Source of the DNA: Microlunatus parietis
GTDB lineage: Bacteria > Actinomycetota > Actinomycetes > Propionibacteriales > Propionibacteriaceae
Direction: 5' to 3'
Assembly: GCF_013407955.1 (NCBI RefSeq)
Contig: NZ_JACCBU010000001.1
Coordinates: forward strand, 6,944,001-7,008,000
DNA: 64,000 bases
Shown: positions 43,034-56,192 of the stretch, piece by piece
Layout: each line of letters opens with the position of its first letter
How positions within the stretch are numbered: the stretch's first letter is position 1
Position numbers and translations under genes: made by a program
Notes under the pieces: model-generated
The model's database searches: none
Seen by the model: the letters and a program-made list of their open reading frames with translations, nothing else
Told to the model about the DNA's origin: nothing

Positions 43034-43251
43034 GACCATGCGTCACGCATGACATCCTCGTCGAGGAGATCACGACTCAGCCTGCCGACCCGTTCCAGAT
43101 CCTCGATGCTGACGCGTCCCTCGTCCCGGGCAGCCTCTCGGGTGATCTGCCGGCGAAGGTACTCGCTGCGGGACAGACCCACTCGTGCGGCCCGTTCGTC
43201 GATCCGGGCAAGGTCATCCTCCGCGACGCCGCGAATCAACACATCCGTCAT
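43030..43251 (-). CDS. vapB: VapB-type ribbon-helix-helix antitoxin
   Basis: The 73-residue protein has an N-terminal ribbon-helix-helix (MTDVLIRGVAEDDLARIDERAARVGLSRSEYLRRQI) and a C-terminal toxin-binding tail (EDLERVGRLSRDLLDEDVMRDAW). GGAGGTG lies eight bases before ATG 43251, while the in-frame ATG at 43257 is too close to that site. Coupled to vapC. The double GATATC site upstream is its likely operator. Confidence 0.92.
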   Translation of the reverse strand: MTDVLIRGVAEDDLARIDERAARVGLSRSEYLRRQITREAARDEGRVSIEDLERVGRLSRDLLDEDVMRDAWS

Positions 43252-43264
43252 CGCCATCACCTCC

Positions 43265-43280
43265 GATATCAAAGGATATC
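43265..43280. promoter_or_regulatory. vapBC operator: GATATC-AAAG-GATATC
   Basis: Two copies of the 6-bp palindrome GATATC, four bases apart, lie 13 bases upstream of vapB in its promoter. The paired symmetric sites suit cooperative binding by ribbon-helix-helix dimers. Confidence 0.6.
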
Positions 43281-43302
43281 AGGGGACGATGCGGGCTGAG
43301 CA

Positions 43303-43821
43303 TTACAGCAACTGCTTGAGGGCTCCGGTGTCGACGTCGTACAGGAAGCCGCCGATCTCGGCCCGGCCGGCGATCAGCGGGTGGTCGCGGAGCCGCGCGA
43401 CGTCGGCGGCGAGCCGGCCCTCCTGGTCGGGCGTGGCGCCGATCTTCAGGTCGCCGAGGTCGGCGCCGGTGCTGGCACGGACGGCGGCGGCGATGTCGGC
43501 GTCGGTCCCGGTCGCCATGGCACAGCGGGTGTGCGGGACGAGCAGGACGCGTCGCACATGGAGCAGGTGGACGCCGACGATCACGCCGATCAGGGCGTCG
43601 TCGGTCAGGTGAGCGCCGGGCGTACGCAGGATCTTGGCGTCGCCGATCCTCAAGCCCACCATGTGCAGCGGCAGGATCCGGGAGTCCATGCAGGTGAGCA
43701 TCAGGACGCCGGCGCGGGCGATGCCGTCGAAGCCGCCGTCGGTGAACTGGCGCTGGAACTCGACGTTCGCAGCGAGCAGATCGTCGAAGCTGTCCTGGTG
43801 CGCGGGCACGGAATCCTCCAC
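43303..43821 (-). CDS. Beta-class carbonic anhydrase
   Basis: A 172-residue zinc enzyme that interconverts CO2 and bicarbonate. Zinc ligands are visible as Cys in LMLTCMDSRI, with the Asp-Arg pair of the active site, and His/Cys in LVPHTRCAM. The short form is typical of the actinobacterial beta type. The GTG start follows a TACAGT box (43829-43834) by seven bases, so the mRNA is probably leaderless. Confidence 0.93.
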   Translation of the reverse strand: MEDSVPAHQDSFDDLLAANVEFQRQFTDGGFDGIARAGVLMLTCMDSRILPLHMVGLRIGDAKILRTPGAHLTDDALIGVIVGVHLLHVRRVLLVPHTRCAMATGTDADIAAAVRASTGADLGDLKIGATPDQEGRLAADVARLRDHPLIAGRAEIGGFLYDVDTGALKQLL

Positions 43822-43943
43822 GACTGAAACTGTACGGCGCCGCCGCGGAGGCGATCATGGCGGCTCGCGGAGCGGGATCAGGCCGTCCACGGATCGGTCC
43901 GGGTTCAGCCGACCGGGGCGGGACGTGGGACGGAGTGAGTGGG

Positions 43944-44528
43944 TCAGGCGGCCCGGGCCGGCCGGTTCGTCGTACGGCGGACGACCAGGGCCACCACGAT
44001 GATCGCGACGCCGAGCACCACCAGCAGCGCGCCGCCGACCGAGGTCATCAGGAGCAGGCTGGTGCTGGGCCAGATCAGGACGACGATCGCGGCCAGGATG
44101 CTGATCACACCGAACACGATCTGGGCCACCCGTTGCAGGCCGGCCCAGTTGTCGACGACGCCGGACACGATCGAGGTCACGCCGTCGACGAGCCAGCCCG
44201 CGGCGATCAGGATGGCGATCACCAGCAGCGACGTGCCGGGCCGGACGAAGCAGATGATGCCCGCTACGACGGTCAGCCCGCCCAGCACGCCGACGAGGCC
44301 GCGCCACCAGTTCGGTGCGGCCCTGGTGGTGACCGCGACCATGATCCGGAAGGCGCCGACGAACAGCAGTTGCAGGCCGAACAGCACGGCGATGATCAGC
44401 AGGGTCTGACCGGGCCAGACCATGACGAGGATGCCGAGGACGGCGGTCAGGACGCCGAGCACGATCGCCAGCCCGCCGAGCCGCGGTGGCGAACTGGAGA
44501 TCTCGCTCGCGGTTGCTTCAGTGCTCAC
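43944..44528 (-). CDS. HdeD family membrane protein (DUF308)
   Basis: The 194-residue protein has six helices in three repeated pairs, each with a short WPGQTLL / RPGTSLL / WPSTSLL signature, the hallmark of DUF308/HdeD proteins. In E. coli HdeD contributes to acid resistance; here the function is inferred only. GGAGGTG precedes the GTG start, which also overlaps the end of an open 45-codon remnant upstream. Confidence 0.88.
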   Translation of the reverse strand: MSTEATASEISSSPPRLGGLAIVLGVLTAVLGILVMVWPGQTLLIIAVLFGLQLLFVGAFRIMVAVTTRAAPNWWRGLVGVLGGLTVVAGIICFVRPGTSLLVIAILIAAGWLVDGVTSIVSGVVDNWAGLQRVAQIVFGVISILAAIVVLIWPSTSLLLMTSVGGALLVVLGVAIIVVALVVRRTTNRPARAA

Positions 44529-44662
44529 ACCGCACCTCCTGGTGCCTCGACGATGGCCCGCAGCAGCGACTGAACGCCGTCAGGGTTATTGAATCCCCGG
44601 AACTCGCCCGTGGCAAGGAACAACGCCGAACCGACCAGCTCGGGGAGCGACGGGCAGAGAGG
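44525..44662 (-). pseudogene. Open 45-codon C-terminal remnant between GH123 gene and hdeD
   Basis: Directly after the GH123 stop and in the same frame, the minus strand reads PLCPSLPELVGSALFLATGE then FRGFNNPDGVQSLLRAIVEA and ends in a GTGA overlap with the hdeD start. It has no ATG/GTG start. The protein-like composition and the coupled stop suggest the tail of a lost gene that once preceded hdeD. Homology was not recognised. Confidence 0.4.
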
Positions 44663-47185
44663 TCAGGCCCGGTTCAGCAGGTGCAGGGTGCGGGCCACCT
44701 CTCGCCGCCACTCGCGGTAGCTGGCGGGGTCCTCGGTGAAGTCGCGCGAGTTCCGGACGACGGCGGTCGCGCCCAGCGCAGCCTCGGCGCGTTGCCGGAT
44801 CCCCGCCGGGGCGTCCGGGTGTTCGGCGAGGGCGCGGCGCAGTTCCTGCATCAGGTTGTAGTCCTCCAGCCCGTCGCGGATGTTTTCCAGCCGCAGGGAC
44901 GACATCGGTCCGTCCGGACCGGGGTAGAAGATCGACCCGTCGCCCGCGGTCCCGTTGTAGGTGGCCGGGTTCCACTTCGACAGGATGCCGTCGTCGACCA
45001 GGAGTTGCGTCCCCCGGTCCGCGAGCAGCCACCGGTTCGTCGCGTAGTAGAGGATCCCCTCGACACCCGACTGGTGCGACATCGGGCCCATCAGCATCCG
45101 GGAGTCGATCGGCGGGTAGCCGTTGAACCAGTTCGGCTGCGGATAGTTGGTGGAGATCGCGTGGTACCACCACACCTGGTCACCCCGGGCGCGCGCTGCC
45201 TCGGCGCCGTCGTAGCGGTAGCCGTCGATCCAGGGCACCCAGATGTCGACCAGGCCGGTGAGCTGCGTCGCTTCGCCGAAGGTGTCGTCGCGTAGCGTGG
45301 TCATGATCGGCAGGTCGGGGAAGCGCTCCTTGATCCTGGTGAACGTGTGCCGAGCCGCGTTGAGCATCGGCCCGGTCGACTCGTCGAAGCCGTACACGAC
45401 GGCCTGGTCGGCGACGCCGGCCGCCTCGTAGTCGGCCATCGCGGTCTCGAGTTGGCCGATCCAGACGTCGATCTGGGTGTCCCAGGTCTCGGGCTTCTTC
45501 GGGTCGAGCAGCCCGGCCCACAGGTACATCGCGGTGAACTGGCCCAACCCGTAGTGATCCCGGATGTAGGTGATCCGTTCCACCGGTTGGGGCACGAACT
45601 TCTGCGCCGGCGGCAGCGGCGTCGGGTTCTGGTTCACGGTGTAGATCTGGTCCGGCTGGATCTTGCGCTCGGCCAGGAAGTCCCAGAACTTGATCGTCAT
45701 CGCCTCCCGCTCGGCGGGGTCGGTGATCCCGTACAGCTCGTGCACCAGCCACGGCGTGAACTGGAACGAGGTCCGCAGCTCCGGGCGGTCCTGCAGGGTG
45801 GTCGGCCACACTGTCGCGATCACGGTCATCCGGCGGGCGGGTTCGTCGTCCGCCCGCACGGTCAGGGTCAACCGGTAGGTGCCCGGGTTCGCGTCCCGGC
45901 CGGAGGTCAGGCTGACCAGGTAGGGCTGGACGTCCCCGGCCGGCACGTCCACCTCGGCGAGGTCGGTCCGGATCGGATCCGGGGTCCAGCCGGTGTAGGT
46001 GTCCCGGCCGTACGCGGAGGTCGGCCTGGTGAACAGCGAGCCGACCGGGGCGACGGTGGCCGCCAGGTGCGCGGCCGGCGCCGGCTTCCCGTCGGGTCCG
46101 TGCACGCCTGTGACGCTGATCGAGACGTCCGACAGGTCGACGCCGTACGGGACCACCACGGTCTGGGTGTGTTCGGTCTCCCCGCGCGCCAGCTCGATCT
46201 TCGGGGCCGCGCCGGTGCTCGGCCAGGTCAGCTCCTTCGGGTACACCAGGCTCATCGAGTCCGCCGAGTCCAGGCCGAACCTGGCGTCGGGCTGCTGCTG
46301 CCGCAGGGTGAGGATCTGCTCCAGGCGGGCCGGTGCCGCGGTCAGGCCGTCGACCTCGGCGATCATGGCGGCGTACTGGTCGGCGGTGCTGATCTTGGCC
46401 AGGCTCTCCCGGATCCGGGTGGAGGTGTCGAGCCACTTGTCGATCATGGCCTTCATCGGCGCATACGACGGGGAGTCCGCCGTACCCAGCAGGCGGGCCA
46501 GCTCTGCCAGCTCGGCGTCGACGCCGTCGAGGGTGCCGGGGAAGTCGACCTGGTCGATCAGGTTCTGCACGACCCGAGCGCCGAAGGCGGCGTTGTCCGG
46601 TGTGCCGTCGACCAGCCGGAACCCGTCGAAGAACCCCTGCACCGGTTCGCTGCGGCGCGGGATGGAGATGCCCAGGTAACGGATGTCGGTCAGGTCGATG
46701 CCGGCCGCGGTGACGTCGGCCAGCCGGATCTGCACCGGGGTCCAGCCACGGCCACGGATCGGGTAGCTCGTGCCCCAGGCGACACCCCGGTCGTCGCGGA
46801 TGGTGATCCGGCCGCTGGTGGTGTAGTCGGTCGGCATCCAGAAGTCCCACACCAGGTACGTGTGACCGGACCAGTCGTTCACCGGCATGCTCGCCGTGTC
46901 CTGGTGCAGGGTGAGGCCGGCGTTGTCCAGGGCGCCGGGGGTGTCGCGGGGCGCGACGGTGAACTCCACGCCGCTGTCACCGTGGCTCCCGTACGGCACC
47001 CGGATCGCGGCGTCGTGGCCGGGCACGCTCACCGTGGCCGCCGCCACCGCCTCGTCGGTCTCGAAGTCCTGCCACACGCCGGCCGTCGCGGCGCGGGCGG
47101 GAGGAGCGGCGACCAGCACCAGACTCGCCACGAGCGCCAGGATGATCAACAACGGCACCGATCGGGTACGGGAGACGGGACGCAT
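44663..47185 (-). CDS. Secreted GH123-like glycoside hydrolase (DUF4091), copy 1
   Basis: An 840-residue secreted protein. A signal peptide (VPLLIILALVASLVLVAAPPARA, cleavage after about residue 33) is followed by a beta-sandwich module (about 35-190) resembling a carbohydrate-binding domain, a helical linker, and a GH123-type catalytic region (about 300-790). The adjacent Asp601-Glu602 in VVYGFDESTG match the acid pair used by GH123 beta-N-acetylgalactosaminidases for substrate-assisted catalysis. Later WYHAISTNYPQPNWFNGYPP and LYYATNRW line the barrel. AAAGGA precedes the ATG. It is paralogous to the next gene. Confidence 0.82.
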   Translation of the reverse strand: MRPVSRTRSVPLLIILALVASLVLVAAPPARAATAGVWQDFETDEAVAAATVSVPGHDAAIRVPYGSHGDSGVEFTVAPRDTPGALDNAGLTLHQDTASMPVNDWSGHTYLVWDFWMPTDYTTSGRITIRDDRGVAWGTSYPIRGRGWTPVQIRLADVTAAGIDLTDIRYLGISIPRRSEPVQGFFDGFRLVDGTPDNAAFGARVVQNLIDQVDFPGTLDGVDAELAELARLLGTADSPSYAPMKAMIDKWLDTSTRIRESLAKISTADQYAAMIAEVDGLTAAPARLEQILTLRQQQPDARFGLDSADSMSLVYPKELTWPSTGAAPKIELARGETEHTQTVVVPYGVDLSDVSISVTGVHGPDGKPAPAAHLAATVAPVGSLFTRPTSAYGRDTYTGWTPDPIRTDLAEVDVPAGDVQPYLVSLTSGRDANPGTYRLTLTVRADDEPARRMTVIATVWPTTLQDRPELRTSFQFTPWLVHELYGITDPAEREAMTIKFWDFLAERKIQPDQIYTVNQNPTPLPPAQKFVPQPVERITYIRDHYGLGQFTAMYLWAGLLDPKKPETWDTQIDVWIGQLETAMADYEAAGVADQAVVYGFDESTGPMLNAARHTFTRIKERFPDLPIMTTLRDDTFGEATQLTGLVDIWVPWIDGYRYDGAEAARARGDQVWWYHAISTNYPQPNWFNGYPPIDSRMLMGPMSHQSGVEGILYYATNRWLLADRGTQLLVDDGILSKWNPATYNGTAGDGSIFYPGPDGPMSSLRLENIRDGLEDYNLMQELRRALAEHPDAPAGIRQRAEAALGATAVVRNSRDFTEDPASYREWRREVARTLHLLNRA
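44697..44866. repeat. 170-bp direct repeat, identical to 47288-47457
   Basis: The 3' ends of the two GH123-like genes share a 170-bp run without a mismatch (offset 2591 bases) and high similarity on both sides, while the 5' halves differ clearly. This suggests recent gene conversion or duplication with selective homogenisation. Confidence 0.85.
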
Positions 47186-47253
47186 CGGGTTGGTCCTTTC
47201 GACGGGGTCGGTCGACGATGACGCTGGACGGGTCGAAGCCTCGGACGGCGCGG

Positions 47254-49803
47254 TCAGCTCTGAGCGAGCAGCTGCAGGGTGCGGGCGACCTCTCGCCGCC
47301 ACTCGCGGTAGCTGGCGGGGTCCTCGGTGAAGTCGCGCGAGTTCCGGACGACGGCGGTCGCGCCCAGCGCAGCCTCGGCGCGTTGCCGGATCCCCGCCGG
47401 GGCGTCCGGGTGTTCGGCGAGGGCGCGGCGCAGTTCCTGCATCAGGTTGTAGTCCTCGAGCCCGTCGCGGACGTTCTCCAGCCGCAATGACGACATCGGG
47501 CCGTCCGGGCCCGGGTAGAAGATCGACCCGTCGCCGGCGGTGCCGAAATAGGTGGCCGGGTTCCACTTCGAGAGAATGCCGTCGTCGACCAGAAGTTGAT
47601 CACCCCGGTCGGCGCGGGGCCAGCGGTTCGTCGCGTAGTAGAGGACCCCCTCGACACCCGACTGGTGCGACATCGGGCCCATCAGCATCCGGGCGTCGAT
47701 CGGCGGGTAGCCGTTGAACCAGTTCGGCTGGGGGTAGCGGGTGGAGATGGCGTGGTACCACCACACCCGTTCGCCGTTCGCCCGGGCCTGTTCGGCCAGG
47801 TCGTAGCGGTAGCCGTCGACCCAGGGCACCCAGATGTCGACCTCCTCGACCAGGCCGGTGCTCTGCCCGAACGTGTCGTCGCGCAGCGTGGTCATCGTGG
47901 GCAGGTCGGGGAACCGTTCCTTGATCCGGGCGAAGGTGTGTTCGGCGGCGCGCAGCAGTGGGCCGGTCGACTCGTCGAAGCCGTAGACGACGGCCTGGTC
48001 GGCCACCCCGGCCGCTTCGTACTCGGCCATCGCGGTCTCCAACTGGCCGATCCAGAGGTCGATCTGGGTGTCCCAGGTCTCGGGCTTGTTCGGGTCGAGC
48101 AGGCCGGCCCACAGGTAGAGCGCGGTGAACTGCTTCAGCCCGTACCGTTCCTTGATCTTGACGATGTCCTCGACCGGCTGCGGCCGGAAGTCGCCGGGTC
48201 CAGGTTTCGCCGGGTCGAACGCCGTGGTGTAGATCTGGTCGGGCTGGATCTTGTGCTCGGCCAGGAAGTCCCAGTACTTCAGCCGCATCGCCTCGCGCTC
48301 GGCCGGGTCGGTGATCCCGTGCAGGTCCCAGGCCAGCCAGGGCGTGAACTGGAACGCGGTCCGCAGCTCGGGACGGTCCTGCGGCGTGATCGGCCACACC
48401 TTCACCGTCACCGTGATCCGCTGCTCCGGCTGGCCGTCGGCACTGATCGCGACCCGCACCCGGAAGGTGCCGGCCGCGGCGTCGGTGCCGGAGTCCACGC
48501 TCACCAGGTACGGCTGCACGTCCCGCGCGGCGAGGTCGACCCGGTCGAGGTCGTGCCGGAGCGGATCCGGCGTCCAGCCGGTGTAGGTCGGGCGGTTGTA
48601 CGCCGAGCTCGGCACCGTGTACAGCGATCCGATCGGGGTGACCGACGCTGCCAACGCTTCGGCCGGCACGGCTGTGCCGCCGGGTCCACGGATGTCGAGC
48701 ACCCGGGCCGAGACTCCGGTGAGCGCGGCGCCGTACGGGACGACGACCAGCTGGGTGTGCTCGGTCTCGCCACGGGCCAGCTCGACCAGCGGCTCCGGCC
48801 CGGTGCTCGGCCAGGGCAGGTCCTTCGGATATACCAGGGTCATCGAGTCCGCGGTGTCCAGGCCGAACAGCCCGTCGGGCCTGCGACTTCGGACGTCCAG
48901 CACCTGCATCAGCCGGGCCGGCGCCGCGGTCAGCTCGGCGAGTTCGGCGAGCATGGCCTGCAGCTGGGCCGGGGTCGCGATCTGGTCCAGCCTCTGGCGG
49001 AGGTCGGCGGACCGGCCCGCCACCTGGTCGATCCAGGCCTTCATCGGCGCGTACGAGGCGCCGCCGTCGGAGCCGAGCAGCTCGCGGGCCTGCGCGAGCT
49101 CGGCGTCGACCCGGTCGAGGACGTCGGCCGCTCCGGTCAGCGCGAGCAGGTCCGGGACGACGGCCGCCCGTTCGGCGGACTCGTCGATCGCGGTGTCGGA
49201 GAGTCGCACGTGGTCGACAAACATCACCCGCTCCTCGCCGCTGCGAGCGGCGCTGACCTGGATGTGCTGCAGCCGGTCCAGATCCACCCCGGCGCCGGCG
49301 ATGTCGGCGGTGCGAATCTGGAAGACCCGGTAGTCGTACGGCGTGGCAGCGAGCGACCGCTGGAGGTAGCGGCCGTCGAGGTCGCGTACCACGACGTACA
49401 GCGTGGTCGGGGTGGCCGACGCGTTCGCGACGCCGACCTGGAGGTACGTGTGCGAGGACCAATCGGCGGGCTGCAGCGTCGTGCCGTCGGCCAGCCAGAC
49501 CCGCGGAAAGATCGTGCTCCCGCTGTCGCGGGTGCCGGCGAGGGTGAACCTGAGGGCGCTGGAGCCCTCGCCGGCGAAGGCGTCGCTGCGCGTCGCGGTG
49601 TCGTGCTCCGGGTCGGCCAGGGTGACGCCCCGCAGGCTGCTGTCGTCCTCGAAGCCGGTGAGCAGCACGGTCCCGGCGGCGACGGCCGGTCCGGCCGTCG
49701 CCACCAGGCCGAGTGTCAGGACCAGTCCCAGCAGGACCGCGAGCGTGGAGACGACCGGAGAGTTCTGGGTGCGCCGCTGATCAACCTTGTCCATGGGTGA
49801 CAC
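47254..49803 (-). CDS. Secreted GH123-like glycoside hydrolase (DUF4091), copy 2
   Basis: An 849-residue paralogue of the downstream gene. Hydrophobic signal sequence at about residues 18-42 (VSTLAVLLGLVLTLGLVATAGPAVAAG), then an N-terminal beta-sandwich (GFEDDSSLRGVTLADPEHD onward), a linker helix and the GH123-type barrel with Asp610-Glu611 in YGFDESTG. The gap to the downstream copy is only 68 bases, so they probably form an operon. The upstream AT-rich stretch 49804-49860 should hold the promoter. Start is GTG 49803 (AGGA four bases upstream) or ATG 49794. Confidence 0.82.
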   Translation of the reverse strand: MSPMDKVDQRRTQNSPVVSTLAVLLGLVLTLGLVATAGPAVAAGTVLLTGFEDDSSLRGVTLADPEHDTATRSDAFAGEGSSALRFTLAGTRDSGSTIFPRVWLADGTTLQPADWSSHTYLQVGVANASATPTTLYVVVRDLDGRYLQRSLAATPYDYRVFQIRTADIAGAGVDLDRLQHIQVSAARSGEERVMFVDHVRLSDTAIDESAERAAVVPDLLALTGAADVLDRVDAELAQARELLGSDGGASYAPMKAWIDQVAGRSADLRQRLDQIATPAQLQAMLAELAELTAAPARLMQVLDVRSRRPDGLFGLDTADSMTLVYPKDLPWPSTGPEPLVELARGETEHTQLVVVPYGAALTGVSARVLDIRGPGGTAVPAEALAASVTPIGSLYTVPSSAYNRPTYTGWTPDPLRHDLDRVDLAARDVQPYLVSVDSGTDAAAGTFRVRVAISADGQPEQRITVTVKVWPITPQDRPELRTAFQFTPWLAWDLHGITDPAEREAMRLKYWDFLAEHKIQPDQIYTTAFDPAKPGPGDFRPQPVEDIVKIKERYGLKQFTALYLWAGLLDPNKPETWDTQIDLWIGQLETAMAEYEAAGVADQAVVYGFDESTGPLLRAAEHTFARIKERFPDLPTMTTLRDDTFGQSTGLVEEVDIWVPWVDGYRYDLAEQARANGERVWWYHAISTRYPQPNWFNGYPPIDARMLMGPMSHQSGVEGVLYYATNRWPRADRGDQLLVDDGILSKWNPATYFGTAGDGSIFYPGPDGPMSSLRLENVRDGLEDYNLMQELRRALAEHPDAPAGIRQRAEAALGATAVVRNSRDFTEDPASYREWRREVARTLQLLAQS
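47288..47457. repeat. 170-bp direct repeat, second copy
   Basis: Identical to 44697-44866; lies at the 3' end of the upstream GH123-like gene. Recombination between the two copies would delete about 2.6 kb and leave one hybrid gene. Confidence 0.85.
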
Positions 49804-49880
49804 CGCTTCCTGACCTGTGAAGGTTTAGGTGTCACCGTAATGAAGTTTTAGCCTGACCGGAAGGGATCGGGTGAGTCGGC

Positions 49881-52322
<2,442 letters not shown>

Positions 52323-53445
52323 GGGGCTGTTCGTGGTCCTTACTGCGATCTGATCGGGGGCGCGGTTCACCCCTCCCTGCATTCTGCCTGTTCGGTACGA
52401 CAGCGGCGCGGACCGGCACGCAGCCGGCGGCGACCGAGTCGGTCAGCCGGGCGTAACCGGCCGCCGCCAGGAGCAGCCCGAGTCCCCACAGCGTGTAGCC
52501 GCCGATCATCAGCCAGGCTGCCGGATCGGCGGAGTCATGGCCGGTGAGCAGGGCGCCGATGCCGCCGATGCCGAAGTACGCCAGCAACCCCGCCGCCATG
52601 ACCAGGCCCGGGACCAGGACCAGCAGCCGGGGGATCCGGCGGCCCGCCAGACCCGGCACCCACCGCGGCCAGGCCCGTCCCCAGGGCCGGATCAGGGCCA
52701 GCGGCAGCACCGTACCGGCGAGCACCAGCAGCGCCACGAACAATTGGAAGCCGAGCCCGCCGGGTCCGGACACGCCGGCGGTGAGGATGTCCGGGAGTTC
52801 GACCGCAAACCGGGCCGCGAACCCGGCGACGGCCAGCCAACCGCCGGCAACGGCCCAGCCGGGCGGGCGGGTGCGCAGGTCCGGGTGACGGCCGCCGCAG
52901 CGCGGGCAGGCCGGCCGGGATGCCCGGGCCCTGGCCACCGCGGCCAGCAGGGTCAGCCCGCCGCCGGCCGCACCGGCCACCCGGACCACCAGCCGGGCCA
53001 GGTCGTCGGCCGGCATCGGCAGCCCGAACGGAATCATCAGCAGCATCAGCAGCCCGATCCAGGCCAGCATGCTGTACGCGAGCAACGCGGCACCGGCCGC
53101 CGCGGCGGCGACCGCGGCCGGCCGCCAGGCCCGCGGGACCAAGATCATGATCATGATCGAGGCGACCGCGATCACGGCCGGGAGCACCGGGACCCAGCCG
53201 CCCGGGAACACCGAGACTCCGTGTGCCCAGGCGGGTTCGCCCATGATCAACCAGGCCAGGTGGACCAGGGCGTAGCCCAGGTTGATGACGACGGCGGCGA
53301 CGGCGAACCGGAGGAAGCGGTGCTGGTCGACCATGATCATGATCTTGTTCCGGTGCCCGTCGGAGCGGCAGCCCGGCACGGGTGATCGGACGCCCGGCGG
53401 TTCCCCCTTGTGGGGGAGCCACGGAATCGGCGAACGCCCTACCGG

Positions 53446-54267
53446 TCAGGGGAGTCGGGTCTCGTCGGCGATCGCGCGCTCCCGGTCGAGCAGCCGGCGC
53501 CGGACCGCGGCGGGCTCGGTGGAGTTGTCGGAGCGGGCCTCCAGGAACTGGGTGGCGACGACCGCGTCCTGGTGCCGGCCGAGGCGCTGGTGCAGCTTGC
53601 GGCTGCGGCGGGCCCGGCGGCGGTGCTTCTTGCGCTTCTTCGACGAGCGGTGGATCGGCAGCCGGTCCTCGAGTTCGAGGGCGTACCGGTGTCGCTTGGC
53701 CGCCTTCCGGACCCGGTGCAGTGCCTCGTCGTCGGCGTCGTCCTTGGCCGCGCTCCGGACCCGCTTCTTCTGGGTACGCCCGGCTCGCCGGACCAGGTCG
53801 ACCAGGTCGCCGGCCGAGACCCCCTCGACGCGGATCGGCGGATCGTCCCGCCAGCGTTCGAGCTCCGCCCGCAGCTCCGCGTACCGGCGGGAAGCGAGCG
53901 CTTCGGCCGCGGACCGCCGGGCCTGCTGCCGCCGGTCGTCCAGTTCGGCCAGCACCGGCGCCACCTCGCCGGCGTCCAGGCCCGGCTCGCGGTCGGCATG
54001 GTCCGCGAACCGTTCGGCCAGGACGTCGGGATCGCGGATCTCGCCGAGCACACCGGTCAGCCATCGCGCCTCCTGCTCCAGGGGCCCGGCCTGGTCGGGA
54101 TCGATCACCCGGGCGAAGGTGCGCAGCGTGCTCCGCAGCCGGCGCAGGGCGATCCGGGTGTCGTGCACGACCTCGGCGTCGCCCAGGCCGGCGGCCGTCA
54201 ACCGGATGACGATCCCGCATTGCTCACTCAGGTAGTCCCGCAGCGCCGCCCCCGGCCTATCGCCCAT
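53446..54267 (-). CDS. CHAD domain protein (polyphosphate-binding type)
   Basis: The 273-residue helical CHAD protein carries the conserved basic helices VHDTRIALRRLRSTLRTF near the N-terminus and DEALHRVRKAAKRHRYALEL in the second half, and a strongly basic loop, SSKKRKKHRRRARRSRK. CHAD domains bind polyphosphate through these lysine/arginine patches and associate with polyphosphate granules. The ATG at 54265-54267 follows GATACT (54274-54279) by six bases, so the mRNA is probably leaderless. The neighbouring acyl-CoA synthetase gene ends 20 bases upstream. Confidence 0.9.
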   Translation of the reverse strand: MGDRPGAALRDYLSEQCGIVIRLTAAGLGDAEVVHDTRIALRRLRSTLRTFARVIDPDQAGPLEQEARWLTGVLGEIRDPDVLAERFADHADREPGLDAGEVAPVLAELDDRRQQARRSAAEALASRRYAELRAELERWRDDPPIRVEGVSAGDLVDLVRRAGRTQKKRVRSAAKDDADDEALHRVRKAAKRHRYALELEDRLPIHRSSKKRKKHRRRARRSRKLHQRLGRHQDAVVATQFLEARSDNSTEPAAVRRRLLDRERAIADETRLP

Positions 54268-54287
54268 GGCTTCAGTATCGACCTCGA

Positions 54288-56036
<1,749 letters not shown>

Positions 56037-56113
56037 GGGGCCGACGTTACCGAGCTTTCCGTCAGGGGGGAAAGCCGCATCCGGCCTCACGAATCCGCGA
56101 CTGTCCCACTCAG

Positions 56114-56137
56114 CCGCGACCGTTGCAACGGTCGCGG
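56114..56137. repeat. 24-bp perfect palindrome between glpD and the acyl-CoA synthetase gene
   Basis: CCGCGACCGTTG and CAACGGTCGCGG abut with no spacer. A further half-site AACGGTCGCGG occurs at 56146-56156. It lies 55 bases after the glpD stop and about 78 bases upstream of the synthetase start. It is either a glpD terminator without a T-run or an operator. Confidence 0.55.
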
Positions 56138-56192
56138 ACAGGCGGAACGGTCGCGGGTGTGGAGGTGGGCCGGTCGCTGTGGACCGTGGGCC

